A stretch of DNA of 64,000 nucleotides from Nocardia farcinica. Lineage in GTDB: Bacteria; Actinomycetota; Actinomycetes; Mycobacteriales; Mycobacteriaceae. Positions 55,361 to 63,705 of the stretch are shown piece by piece. How positions within the stretch are numbered: the stretch's first letter is position 1; each line of letters opens with the position of its first letter. The DNA is taken from the NCBI RefSeq assembly GCF_001182745.1, contig NZ_LN868938.1, forward strand, positions 372,001-436,000, in the 5' to 3' direction. Position numbers and translations under genes: made by a program. The notes beneath the pieces are model-generated. The model did no database searches. It was not told the DNA's origin and saw only the letters and a program-made list of their open reading frames with translations.

Positions 55361-56206
55361 TCAGTCGTTGCGGGGAACGCGTCCGTCGAGGTCGGTGAAG
55401 CCGTAGCGCTCGGCCAGATCGGCCACCCGCAGGGCGGCGCCGGTGTGGCCGCGGCGATCCGGATCGGCGGCCAGTGCCACCACCGCGCGCCCGGCGAAGT
55501 GCGGCGATTCGGCCGCGTCCAGATCGAAGGTGCCTTCCCCGGGCAGGGTGACCAGTCGCCTGCCCGCGGCGTCCGCCGGAACCAGTTGCAGCAGTTCGGT
55601 GTTCACGATGCCGGGCCACAGCGACACCACGGTGACCGCGGTGTCGGCGAGGTCGTGGGCGAGGTCGGCGGTGAGCCGGTCCAGTGCCGCCTTGGCCACG
55701 CCGTAGACGGCGTTGTGCATGTAGCGCCGGGCGCCGGGCGAGGAGATGTTGACCAGCAGGCCGCCGGATTCGATGAGCAGCGGTGCGGCGAACACCGCCG
55801 CCGCGTAATGCGAGCGCACCCCGACGTCGAAGGTCTCGTCCCAGGCGTGCGGGGGCACCTGCCAGAAGGGTTTGCCGAGCCACCGGGCGGCGGCGGGGGA
55901 GTTGTAGACGTTGTTCACCAGCACGTCGAGCCGGGCGTGTTCGGCGCGCACCCGGTCGAACAGACGGGCGACGGCGTCGTCGTCGCGGTGATCGCACACC
56001 ACCGGGACGCCGGTGCCCCCGAGGTCATCGATGCGCGCGGCGGTCTCGTGGACGGTGCCGGGCAGTTTTCCCGGGGTGGTGGATCGCCCGGTCAGGTAGA
56101 CCGTCGCGCCCGCCGCGCCCAGCTCCAGGGCGATGCCCTTGCCGATGCCGCGGCTGGCGCCGGTGACGACCGCGACCCGGTCGCGTAGGTCTGGTATTCC
56201 GCTCAC
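55361..56206 (-). CDS. Short-chain dehydrogenase/reductase, KstR-controlled candidate
   Basis: 281 residues of the classical SDR fold. Cofactor motif VVTGASRGIGKGIALELG, NNVYN, catalytic Ser in LVNISSPGARR and Tyr/Lys in YGVAKAAL. The C-terminus is longer than average, with ADLAERYGFTDLDGRVPRND. GTG 56206 lies 26 bases from a perfect KstR-type box, shared with the divergent hydrolase, so it may act on a sterol or fatty-acyl intermediate. The substrate is inferred from regulation only. Confidence 0.88.
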   Translation of the reverse strand: MSGIPDLRDRVAVVTGASRGIGKGIALELGAAGATVYLTGRSTTPGKLPGTVHETAARIDDLGGTGVPVVCDHRDDDAVARLFDRVRAEHARLDVLVNNVYNSPAAARWLGKPFWQVPPHAWDETFDVGVRSHYAAAVFAAPLLIESGGLLVNISSPGARRYMHNAVYGVAKAALDRLTADLAHDLADTAVTVVSLWPGIVNTELLQLVPADAAGRRLVTLPGEGTFDLDAAESPHFAGRAVVALAADPDRRGHTGAALRVADLAERYGFTDLDGRVPRND

Positions 56207-56231
56207 GACTGTCGGACATTACCGTGAAACG

Positions 56232-56245
56232 TAGAACGTGTTCTA
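56232..56245. promoter_or_regulatory. KstR-type operator
   Basis: TAGAACGTGTTCTA matches the published KstR consensus TNNAACNNGTTNNA at every fixed position and has perfect 6-bp arms around GT. It sits between the divergent SDR (26 bases away) and hydrolase (15 bases away) genes. KstR is the TetR-family repressor of sterol catabolism. Confidence 0.75.
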
Positions 56246-56259
56246 ACTTTGGAGGCGCA

Positions 56260-57237
56260 GTGACGGTGACCGAGCGGCCCACGTCCCGGATCGTGACCAA
56301 CGACGGCATTCGCATGCACGTCACCGAGCGCGGCGCGGGGCAGCCGGTGATCTTCTGCCACGGCTTCCCGCACACCGGGTTCATCTGGCACCGCCAGCTC
56401 GACGCCCTGGCCGCAGCCGGCTACCACGCCCTGGCACCGGATCTGCGCGGCTACGGCCGCACGGACGCACCGGCCGACCCCGAGGCGTACACCAATCGCG
56501 CGGTGATCGGTGACTTGCTGGCCCTGCTCGACGATCTCGCCGCGGAACGGGCGGTGTTCGTCGGCCTCGACTTCGGTGCCGTGCTGGTGTGGGAGCTGGC
56601 CCAGCGGGCACCCGAGCGGGTGCGCGGGGTGATCGTGCTGAACAATCCCTACGCGCCACGGCCGTCCCGCGCGCCCTCGCAGCTGTGGGCCAAGGCGGCG
56701 CAGCGCCACTTCCTGCACCTGGACTACTTCCAGCGCCCCGGTGTCGCGGATCGCGAACTCGCGGCCGCGCCACGCGATTTCCTCGCCCGCGTGTACTACG
56801 CGCTCAGCGGCGACTACCACTACCTCGACACCTGGCGCTTCCCGCCCGGCTCCGGCTACCTCGAGGTACTCCCGGACGCGCCCGCCCTGCCGTGGCCGTG
56901 GCTGTCGGCGGCGGAATTCGACGTGCTCGCCGCCGAATTCGAACGCACCGGCTTCTCCGGTGGGCTGGCCTGGTATCGCAGCCTGGACCGCAACTGGGAG
57001 CTGGGTGCCGATCTCGACCCGACGGTCCGGGTGCCCGCGTATTTCGTCTACGGCGAAAAGGACCCGGACATGGCCGGATTCAGCGGTCGCGATCCGCTGG
57101 GGGTGATGCGCGCGCACGTGCCCGACCTGCGCGGCGTCACCGAGATCCCGGGCGCCGGGCATCTGCTGCCCCTCGAACGCGGTGCCGAGGTCGATCGCCT
57201 GGTGCTGGCCCACCTCACCGACCTCGGGTCGGCGTGA
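56260..57237 (+). CDS. Epoxide-hydrolase-like alpha/beta hydrolase
   Basis: 325 residues. IFCHGFPHTGFIWHRQLDAL (oxyanion hole HGFP, in part), LRGYGRTDAP, nucleophile Asp in FVGLDFGAVLVWELA, a cap domain with YYALSGDYHYLDTW holding candidate catalytic Tyr, acid Asp/Glu in YFVYGEKDPDM and base His in GAGHLLPLE. Asp rather than Ser as nucleophile marks epoxide hydrolases and dehalogenases. GTG 56260 with GGAGG 4 bases upstream. Controlled with the SDR by the KstR-type box; its stop overlaps the start of the MFS gene (GTGA). Confidence 0.85.
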   Translation: MTVTERPTSRIVTNDGIRMHVTERGAGQPVIFCHGFPHTGFIWHRQLDALAAAGYHALAPDLRGYGRTDAPADPEAYTNRAVIGDLLALLDDLAAERAVFVGLDFGAVLVWELAQRAPERVRGVIVLNNPYAPRPSRAPSQLWAKAAQRHFLHLDYFQRPGVADRELAAAPRDFLARVYYALSGDYHYLDTWRFPPGSGYLEVLPDAPALPWPWLSAAEFDVLAAEFERTGFSGGLAWYRSLDRNWELGADLDPTVRVPAYFVYGEKDPDMAGFSGRDPLGVMRAHVPDLRGVTEIPGAGHLLPLERGAEVDRLVLAHLTDLGSA

Positions 57238-58796
57238 GCGCGACCGCGCCGGTGCGGCTGACCGGACGCCAGTGGTGGCTGCTGGTCGTCTCCTGCCTGG
57301 GGGTGGCACTCGTCATCGCGGCGATGGCCGGGCTCTACACGGCGCTGCCGGAGATCGCGGCCGCCACCGGCGCCACCCAGCAGCAGCTGACCTGGATCGT
57401 GGACGGCTACACGCTGACCCTGGCGTGCCTGGTGCTGCCGTGCGGCGCGCTGGGCGACCGCTACGGCCGCAGGCTGGTGCTCGTGCTCGGGCTGGTGATC
57501 TTCGCGGCGTCCTCGGCGCTGCCGTTGATCGTCGACAGCCCGCACTGGCTGATCGGGGCGCGCGCGCTCACCGGTGTGGGCGCGGCACTGGTGATGCCCG
57601 CCACGCTGTCGCTGCTCACCGCGAGCTTCCCCGAGTCGCGTCGGTCGGTGGCGGTGGCCGTGTGGGCCGGTGTCGCGGGCGTGAGCGCGGTGATCGGCTT
57701 CCTCGGGTCGGGCTTGCTGCTCGCGCACTTCTCCTGGGTGTCGATCTTCCTCGGCATGGCGATCGCGGCCGCGGTGCTCGCGGTCGCGGGATGCACGGTC
57801 GGGGAGACCGTCGACGAGGATCGGCCCGGCCTCGATCCTGCCGGTGCGCTGAGTTCGGCCGCCGCGATCGGGCTGCTGGTGGTGGGCGCGATCGAGGCGC
57901 CGGTACGAGGATGGACCGATCCGGTCGTCCTCGGGTTGCTGGCCGGGGCCGTGGTCGCGGGCGTGCTGTTCGCGGTCGTCGAGCTCCGGGTGGCGGCCCG
58001 CGGGGCGCGGCCGCTGCTGGATGTGCGGCTGTTCGCCGCGCGCGGATTCGGCAGCGGGACGGTGGCGGTGGGTGTGCAGTTCCTGGCCGCGTTCGGCACC
58101 TTCCTGCTGATCGTGCAGTTCATGCAACTTTTCCTCGGCTACAGCCCACTGATGTCGGCGGTGGCGTTGGCGCCGATGGTGGGACCGATGATCGCCCTCG
58201 CCGCCGTCGCGCCGTGGCTGGCCGAGCGCTTCGGGCTGCGGCTGCCGACGGTGATCGGGGTGGGGCTGGTCGGCGTCGGTTTGATCGGTCTCTCGCGGCT
58301 CACCGCCGACAGCGGCTACGTCGATCTGCTGTGGCCGCTGCTGGTGATGAGCAGCGGGCTCGGGCTGAGTTCCCCGCCCGCGACCGCGGCGATCATCGCG
58401 AACACGCCCGTCGCCGACCACGGCGTCGCCTCCGCGGTGAACGATGCCGCCCGCGAGGTGGGGGCGGCGTTGGGCATCGCCGTCGCGGGCAGTGTGCTGG
58501 CCGCGGGGTACAGCGCCCGCATCAGTCCGGTGCTGCCGCAGTTGCCCGAGCAGGCGCGCGAGCCGGTAGGTAGTTCGCTGGCCGCGGCGCTCGAGGTGGC
58601 CGACCGCGCCGGGCCACAGGCGGCGCCGCTGGTCGATCTGGCACAGGCTGCATTCGTGCACGGCATGCAGAACGCGGCGCTGGCCCTGGGCGTGTCGAGC
58701 GTGGTGGCGGCCGTGGTCCTCGGGGCGTGGGCGCCGGGACGGGGTGCGCGGGCATCGGCCGAGGCCGGCGACGTGGCGGAGCAGGCGGTGCGCTGA
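57234..58796 (+). CDS. DHA2-type MFS drug/solute exporter
   Basis: 520 residues with about 14 membrane helices. DHA2 motifs: TWIVDGYTLTLACLVLPCGALGDRYGRRLVL (motifs D1 and A, given in part), GARALTGVGAALVMPATLSLL (motif B/C), and SSPPATAAIIANTPVADHGVASAVNDAAREVGAALG near the end (in part). A proton-driven antiporter of EmrB/QacA type. GTG 57234 is coupled to the hydrolase stop, so it shares the KstR-type control. Perhaps exports a toxic intermediate. Confidence 0.9.
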   Translation: MSATAPVRLTGRQWWLLVVSCLGVALVIAAMAGLYTALPEIAAATGATQQQLTWIVDGYTLTLACLVLPCGALGDRYGRRLVLVLGLVIFAASSALPLIVDSPHWLIGARALTGVGAALVMPATLSLLTASFPESRRSVAVAVWAGVAGVSAVIGFLGSGLLLAHFSWVSIFLGMAIAAAVLAVAGCTVGETVDEDRPGLDPAGALSSAAAIGLLVVGAIEAPVRGWTDPVVLGLLAGAVVAGVLFAVVELRVAARGARPLLDVRLFAARGFGSGTVAVGVQFLAAFGTFLLIVQFMQLFLGYSPLMSAVALAPMVGPMIALAAVAPWLAERFGLRLPTVIGVGLVGVGLIGLSRLTADSGYVDLLWPLLVMSSGLGLSSPPATAAIIANTPVADHGVASAVNDAAREVGAALGIAVAGSVLAAGYSARISPVLPQLPEQAREPVGSSLAAALEVADRAGPQAAPLVDLAQAAFVHGMQNAALALGVSSVVAAVVLGAWAPGRGARASAEAGDVAEQAVR

Positions 58797-58827
58797 GCGG
58801 GCGCGAAACGGCTCGGAAACCGGCGGG

Positions 58828-58855
58828 GCGGCCCCGGGAAGCTCCCCGGGGCCGC
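58828..58855. terminator. Hairpin after the DHA2 exporter
   Basis: GCGGCCCCGGG (58828-58838) pairs perfectly with CCCGGGGCCGC (58845-58855), loop of 6; one more outer G-C pair is possible. Nothing else of note is seen in the 302-base gap 58797-59098. Confidence 0.75.
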
Positions 58856-59098
58856 CGCCGGCCCAACCAGTCGGTGCCCGACCTGGCTCCAGACCCCGAC
58901 CTCGCCAAGGATGCTGCCACACCGCGCGCCCGCCGTCACATGGAAGGCATTACCGCTGCACAGGCGGGCGAGCGTGCAGGTGTACGAACCGGGAGCACGC
59001 CTCTCACCTCGGTGGATAGGCATCGGCTCTGGGTTTCTCGATCACGGGATCAGCACGACTGTCGGCGCGTGTTACCGAAATGTTGTCCGAGAAGTCGA

Positions 59099-59578
59099 TC
59101 ACCGGTACTCGTCGGCGGGCTTCGGATAGGCCGACCAGCTGGGCAGTGGCGTGCCCTCGAGATAGGCGGTGAGCCGGTCCAGCAGGTACTGCCAGCGCGG
59201 TCCGACGGCGGGAGCGTCGGCCGGGCACAGGTGCCTGCGCACGAGCTCGAGATTGGTCAGCACGCCGACCTGCTCCAGCCGCACCTCGATCAGCTCGCCG
59301 TCCACGTGCGCGACCAGTTCGTGTGGTGCCACGCAGTGCTCCACGCGCACCGCGACCGGGCCGGGCACCGGCCCGTCGAGCGGTTCGATACCGAGGTTGC
59401 CGTTCCCGCCGGACACCGCGCCGAACCAGCGGGCGAGCTGGTCACGCGCGGTGCAGGCCGACCACACGTCGAGCACCGGCTGCTTGTAGGACCGTAGATA
59501 GTGCAGCAGTACCCGCTCGCCGCCCGCGTCGTGATCGTGCTCGGGGCGGACCTCGCCGAGGATGGACATCGTTGACAT
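59099..59578 (-). CDS. SRPBCC/START-like protein (AHSA1-type)
   Basis: 159 residues of the Bet v 1-like fold: YLRSYKQPVLDVWSACTARDQLARWFGAVSG is the AHSA1-type start (in part), followed by VAVRVEHCVAPHELVAHVDGELIEVRLEQVG (in part) and a helical end with YLLDRLTAYLEGTPLP. Family members bind hydrophobic ligands in a cavity or help ATPases. ATG 59578 with AGGA 8 bases upstream; ATG 59569 is possible. Alone on the minus strand after the E1 gene. Confidence 0.8.
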   Translation of the reverse strand: MSTMSILGEVRPEHDHDAGGERVLLHYLRSYKQPVLDVWSACTARDQLARWFGAVSGGNGNLGIEPLDGPVPGPVAVRVEHCVAPHELVAHVDGELIEVRLEQVGVLTNLELVRRHLCPADAPAVGPRWQYLLDRLTAYLEGTPLPSWSAYPKPADEYR

Positions 59579-59670
59579 TCGCCGTGTCCTTTCGCTGCCG
59601 GGTGTTCGCCCCAGAGTATTGCCCGTCACGGCGGGTCGAATCGTGAACACGCCCACCCGCGGGCGGCCGG

Positions 59671-61872
59671 TCAGTCGCGGACCAGGGCCAGCGCGGCGGA
59701 CTCGATCGCGGCTTCGGACAGCAGCACGGCCGCGGCCGCAGGCCCGAGGGGCACGAAGCTGTCGGCACTGGTGACCCGAGTGAGGCGGCCGCGGAATCCG
59801 GCGTCGACGAGTGCGGTGCACACCGCTTCGGACACTCCGCCGCTGCGCCGGGTCTCGTCGGCGACGAGCACCCGGCCGGTGGCTCGGGCGTGGTGCACCA
59901 GATCGTCCACCGGCAGCGGAGCCAGCCAGCGCAGGTCGAGGACACGGGTCGCCACGCCCTGCCGGGCGAGCCGGGCGGCCACCCGCAGGCTCATCGGGAC
60001 GCCGTTGCCGAAGGTGACGATCGTCAGGTCGGTGCCGTCGCCGTAGGCGCGGGCGCGGCCGATCGGGACGTGCTCCGGTGCGGCGGCCGGGACGGCCCAC
60101 GCACCGTCGTCCGGGTGCAGGTCGCGCGTGTGGTAGAGCGCGATCGGCTCGAGGAAGACACACACCCGGCCGTCGACGCGGGCGGCCGAGACGCAGGTGC
60201 GCAGCAGGGCGGCGGCGTCGTCGGCGCGGGCGGGCACGGCCAGCACCACGCCCGGGATGTCGCGCAGCGCGGCGACCGAGTTGTCGTTGTGGAAGTGGCC
60301 GCCGAAACCCCGCTGATAAGCCAGCCCGGCGATGCGTACCACCATCGGATTGCGGTAGCGGCCCGCGGAGAAGAAGCGCAGGGTGGCGGCCTCCCCCCGC
60401 ACCTGGTCGGCGGCGTTGTGCAGGTAGGCCAGGTACTGGATCTCCGGAATCGGCACGAACCCGGCGAGCGCGGCGCCCAGCGCGGTGCCGAGGACGCTCT
60501 GCTCGTCCAACAGGGTGTCGAACACCCGACGCGGGCCGAAGCGGGCGCGCAATCCCTTGGTGACGCCATAGACGCCGCCCTTGCGGCCGACGTCCTCCCC
60601 GAAGACGAGGACGTCGGGGTCGCGCGCCAACAGCGCGGCCAGGGTGGTGTTGACCGCCTGCGCCAGCGTCACGGGCACATCCGCGCCGGGATCGCGTCCG
60701 GCCCGCACGCCCGGGTGGGCGCGGGTGGGCGAGGTCGGGGTGTCGCGCAGCACGTCGGCGCGGACCGCGGCAGGCCGACTCCGCGCGAGCGGGGCGAGAA
60801 CCGCCTCGGCGGTGTCCAGTTTCGGTTCGGCGCAGACGGACTCGGCGGTGGCCGCGACGCGGTCGGCGATCGAGTCGTAGCGTGCGAGCACCGCGCCGGG
60901 GTCGGCGCCGGTGGCGACGAGCAGCCCGGCCGTGCCGAGCAGCGGGTCCCGGCGCATATCCGCGGCCAGCTCGGCGGGCCGCCGGTAGGCGCTCTCGGCG
61001 TCGGAGCCCGCGTGCCCGAGGAGCCGGACCGTGGACAGGTGCAGGAACGCGGGTCCGCGGTGGGTGCGGACCCAGTCGACGGCACGCGCGCACGTGGTGA
61101 GCGCGTCCGCCGGATCGCAGCCGTCGGCGTGCAGGTAGTGCAGTCCGGGCCGCGCGCCGTAGGCGTGCGCGATCCAGCCCGGGGGCGTGGGGACGCTGAT
61201 GCCGAGGCCGTTGTCCTCGCAGACGAACAGGATCGGCATCGGCACGCCCTGGAAGGCGGTGTGCAGGGCGGCGTTGATCGCACCGGTGGCGGTGGAGTGA
61301 TTGGCCGAGGCGTCCCCGAAGCTGCACAGCACGATCGCGTCGGCGGGCCACTCGGTCGGCAGGCCCAGCCGTGCGGCCCGCTCCAACGCGAAGGCCAGGC
61401 CGACCGCGCGGGGGAGTTGTGAGGCGATGGTCGAGGTCTGCGGAACGATGTGGGCGGCCTTGCTGCCGAACACCTTGTGCCTGCCGCCGGAGATCGGGTC
61501 GGCCGCCGCCGCGACCACCCCCAGCAGGACGTCCCGCACCGGATCGGAACCGCCCACCCGGCGCAGCCGGTGTACGAAGAACGCGCCCGACCGATAGTGC
61601 AGCAGCGCGGGATCGGTCGTGCGGGCCGCCGCGGCCAGCGCCGCGTTCCCCTCGTGCCCGGAGGAACCGATGCTGTAGTAGCCGCGCCGTTGCGTACCGA
61701 GCCGCCGCGCCGCGAGATCGAGCTGTCTGCTCGTGGCCTGGGCGTCGAACAACTCCCACAGCCCGGCGGCGGTGACGCCATGCGGGAGATCGCCGCGGCC
61801 GCGCTCGAGTCCCGCCAGTGCCGACCGGAACCGGCCGTCCAGCGCCACCCCCGCGGCATCGGCGGCGCTCAC
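59671..61872 (-). CDS. Fused alpha-beta E1 of a 2-oxoacid dehydrogenase (TPP-dependent)
   Basis: 733 residues. Residues 1 to about 320 are the E1-alpha part with the TPP motif: CSFGDASANHSTATGAINA ... FVCEDNGLGIS. Residues from about 385 are the E1-beta part: VLVFGEDVGRKGGVYGVTKGL, FGPRRVFDTLLDEQSVLGTALG and the later GHFHNDNS where catalytic His is expected. A fusion of two normally separate chains. The substrate is likely a branched-chain or pyruvate-type 2-oxoacid or an aldehyde donor. No E2 or E3 gene is next to it. GTG 61872 with GGGACGAG upstream. Stands 143 bases after pgl on the same strand. Confidence 0.85.
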   Translation of the reverse strand: MSAADAAGVALDGRFRSALAGLERGRGDLPHGVTAAGLWELFDAQATSRQLDLAARRLGTQRRGYYSIGSSGHEGNAALAAAARTTDPALLHYRSGAFFVHRLRRVGGSDPVRDVLLGVVAAAADPISGGRHKVFGSKAAHIVPQTSTIASQLPRAVGLAFALERAARLGLPTEWPADAIVLCSFGDASANHSTATGAINAALHTAFQGVPMPILFVCEDNGLGISVPTPPGWIAHAYGARPGLHYLHADGCDPADALTTCARAVDWVRTHRGPAFLHLSTVRLLGHAGSDAESAYRRPAELAADMRRDPLLGTAGLLVATGADPGAVLARYDSIADRVAATAESVCAEPKLDTAEAVLAPLARSRPAAVRADVLRDTPTSPTRAHPGVRAGRDPGADVPVTLAQAVNTTLAALLARDPDVLVFGEDVGRKGGVYGVTKGLRARFGPRRVFDTLLDEQSVLGTALGAALAGFVPIPEIQYLAYLHNAADQVRGEAATLRFFSAGRYRNPMVVRIAGLAYQRGFGGHFHNDNSVAALRDIPGVVLAVPARADDAAALLRTCVSAARVDGRVCVFLEPIALYHTRDLHPDDGAWAVPAAAPEHVPIGRARAYGDGTDLTIVTFGNGVPMSLRVAARLARQGVATRVLDLRWLAPLPVDDLVHHARATGRVLVADETRRSGGVSEAVCTALVDAGFRGRLTRVTSADSFVPLGPAAAAVLLSEAAIESAALALVRD

Positions 61873-62015
61873 CGCTCGTCCCGTTGCCGGTGACCGTCGC
61901 GCCGTCGCCGGCAGTCAGCGCGTGGGAGCCGGTCGGACGCGGCAGCCACCGTGGCGGCGCTCCCGGCGACACCACAGCGTGGGCACGACACCGCGACCTC
62001 CACGTCCACCGCCGC

Positions 62016-62804
62016 TCACCGCAATCCGGATGCGGCCCCTTCGTCGAGCAACCAGGTGGTCGATTCCGAGCCGCGCGCCCCGGCGGCCGGAATGTCCACC
62101 GGGTCGGCCCCGTTCAGCGCGGCGGCGACCGCCTCGGCCTTGCCCGCACCGGCCACCACCAGCGCGACGTGCCGGGCGCGGCGCACCGCGGGCAGGGTCA
62201 GGGTGATGCGCACCGACGGCGGTTTCGGCGAATCCGTCACCGCGACGACGAGTTCGTGTTCCTCCCGCACCGCGTCGGTGTGCGGGAACAGCGAGTTGAC
62301 GTGGCCCTCACCGCCCATGCCGAGCAGGTGCAGGTCGAAGGCGCCGTATTCGGCGAGGTGGGCGTGCACGGCCGCGGAGTACGCCGCGGCGGCCTCCACC
62401 GGGTCCGGGTACTCGCCGATGCTGCCGGCCATCGGGTGCACGCGGTGCGGGTCGAGCGGCACATGGTCCAGCAGCGCCTGCCGCGCCTGCAGCTCGTTGC
62501 GGTCGGCGTCGCCCGCGGGGACGAAACGCTCGTCACCCCAGAACACGTCGAGCCGCGACCAGTCCACGTCGCCGGGCGCCTTGCGCACCGCGGCGAGCAG
62601 ATCGATGCCGGTGCCGCCGCCGGTGAGCACGACCGAGGCCGACCCGCGTGCGGCCTGCGCGGCCACGAGGACCTCGACGACGCGCCGGGCCCCGGCGGTC
62701 ACCAGGGCGTCGGGGTCCGGAAACACCTGCACGGTGTTCGCGGGGAAACCGGCCGCGATGCGGCGATCCTGGTCGGCGTAGCGATCCGCGGGCGTCTCAC
62801 TCAT
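62016..62804 (-). CDS. pgl: 6-phosphogluconolactonase
   Basis: Second step of the oxidative pentose phosphate pathway. 262 residues, DevB/NagB-like fold: VVLTGGGTGIDLLAA, FWGDERFVPAGDADRN, LLGMGGEGHVNSLFPHTDA. ATG 62804 overlaps the opcA end by 8 bases. Mycobacterial annotations call it devB. Confidence 0.95.
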   Translation of the reverse strand: MSETPADRYADQDRRIAAGFPANTVQVFPDPDALVTAGARRVVEVLVAAQAARGSASVVLTGGGTGIDLLAAVRKAPGDVDWSRLDVFWGDERFVPAGDADRNELQARQALLDHVPLDPHRVHPMAGSIGEYPDPVEAAAAYSAAVHAHLAEYGAFDLHLLGMGGEGHVNSLFPHTDAVREEHELVVAVTDSPKPPSVRITLTLPAVRRARHVALVVAGAGKAEAVAAALNGADPVDIPAAGARGSESTTWLLDEGAASGLR

Positions 62805-63705
62805 AGATCACCTTCTCGATTCCGGCGAGCGCCTCGGCGTAGATCTCGTCGGCATCGAGCCGGCGCAGTTCTTCGGCGAGGCAGTCGCGAGTTTCCCTGC
62901 GGGCCAGGGCGATCCGCTGATCCGGATCGCCGGTGCGGGTGAGGGTGGCGGTGCGCCCGGTCTGCGGGCGGGTGATGGCGATGGACACCGCGGGCCGGTG
63001 CAGCTGCACCTCCAGGGCGCCGGTGCGCCGGTACACCGGGCAGCCCAGCCGCGCGGCCAGCCAGCCGGCCAGCATGTCGAGGGCGGGTTCCTCGCGCAGG
63101 CCGGACACGGTCACCGACTCCACCGGCTCGTACGGCGGCTCGTCCAGCGAGGCGGCCAGCAGGGCGCGCCAGTAGGTGATGCGGCTCCACGCCAGATCGG
63201 TGTCGCCCGGCGCGTAGGAGTCCCGGCGCTTCTTGATGGTGGCCTGCGGATCGGGGGCGTAGGTGGCGTCGGTGATGCGCCGGGTCGCCAGCCTGCCCAC
63301 CGAATCCTTCGACGGGAACTCCGGCGCGCCGCGCGGCCACCACGCCACCACCGGCGTGTCCGGCAGCAGGAACGGCACCACCACGCTGCTCTCGTGGCTG
63401 ACCAGCTCGCCCTGCAACCGCAGCACGATCACCTCGGCCGCACCGGCGTCGCCGCCGACCCGGATCTGCGCGTCCAGCTTCGTCTCGGCCTCGCGGTCGC
63501 CGCGGGCCAGCACCACCACGCGGCACGGATGCTCGCGGCTGGCGTCGTTGGCCGCGTCGATCGCGTCCTCGGCCTCGGAGCTGTCGAGCGTGCACACCAC
63601 CAGGGTGAGCACCCGGCCCATCGTGATGACGCCGTTGCTCTCGCGCAGCTGCACCAGGCGCTTGGTGACCGCGCCGGTGGTGGTGTCGGGCATGTCGATG
63701 ATCAC
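62797..63705 (-). CDS. opcA: Glucose-6-phosphate dehydrogenase assembly protein OpcA
   Basis: 302 residues. OpcA is a positive allosteric partner of Zwf in cyanobacteria and is always next to zwf in actinobacteria. The IIDMPDTTTGAV start, MGRVLTLVVCT, DAANDASREHPCRVVVLARG, FLLPDTPVVAWWPRGAPEFP and AWSRITYWRALLAA agree with the family. GTG 63705 is chosen because it overlaps the zwf stop as GTGA; ATG 63717 would add four residues. Confidence 0.95.
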   Translation of the reverse strand: MIIDMPDTTTGAVTKRLVQLRESNGVITMGRVLTLVVCTLDSSEAEDAIDAANDASREHPCRVVVLARGDREAETKLDAQIRVGGDAGAAEVIVLRLQGELVSHESSVVVPFLLPDTPVVAWWPRGAPEFPSKDSVGRLATRRITDATYAPDPQATIKKRRDSYAPGDTDLAWSRITYWRALLAASLDEPPYEPVESVTVSGLREEPALDMLAGWLAARLGCPVYRRTGALEVQLHRPAVSIAITRPQTGRTATLTRTGDPDQRIALARRETRDCLAEELRRLDADEIYAEALAGIEKVIYE

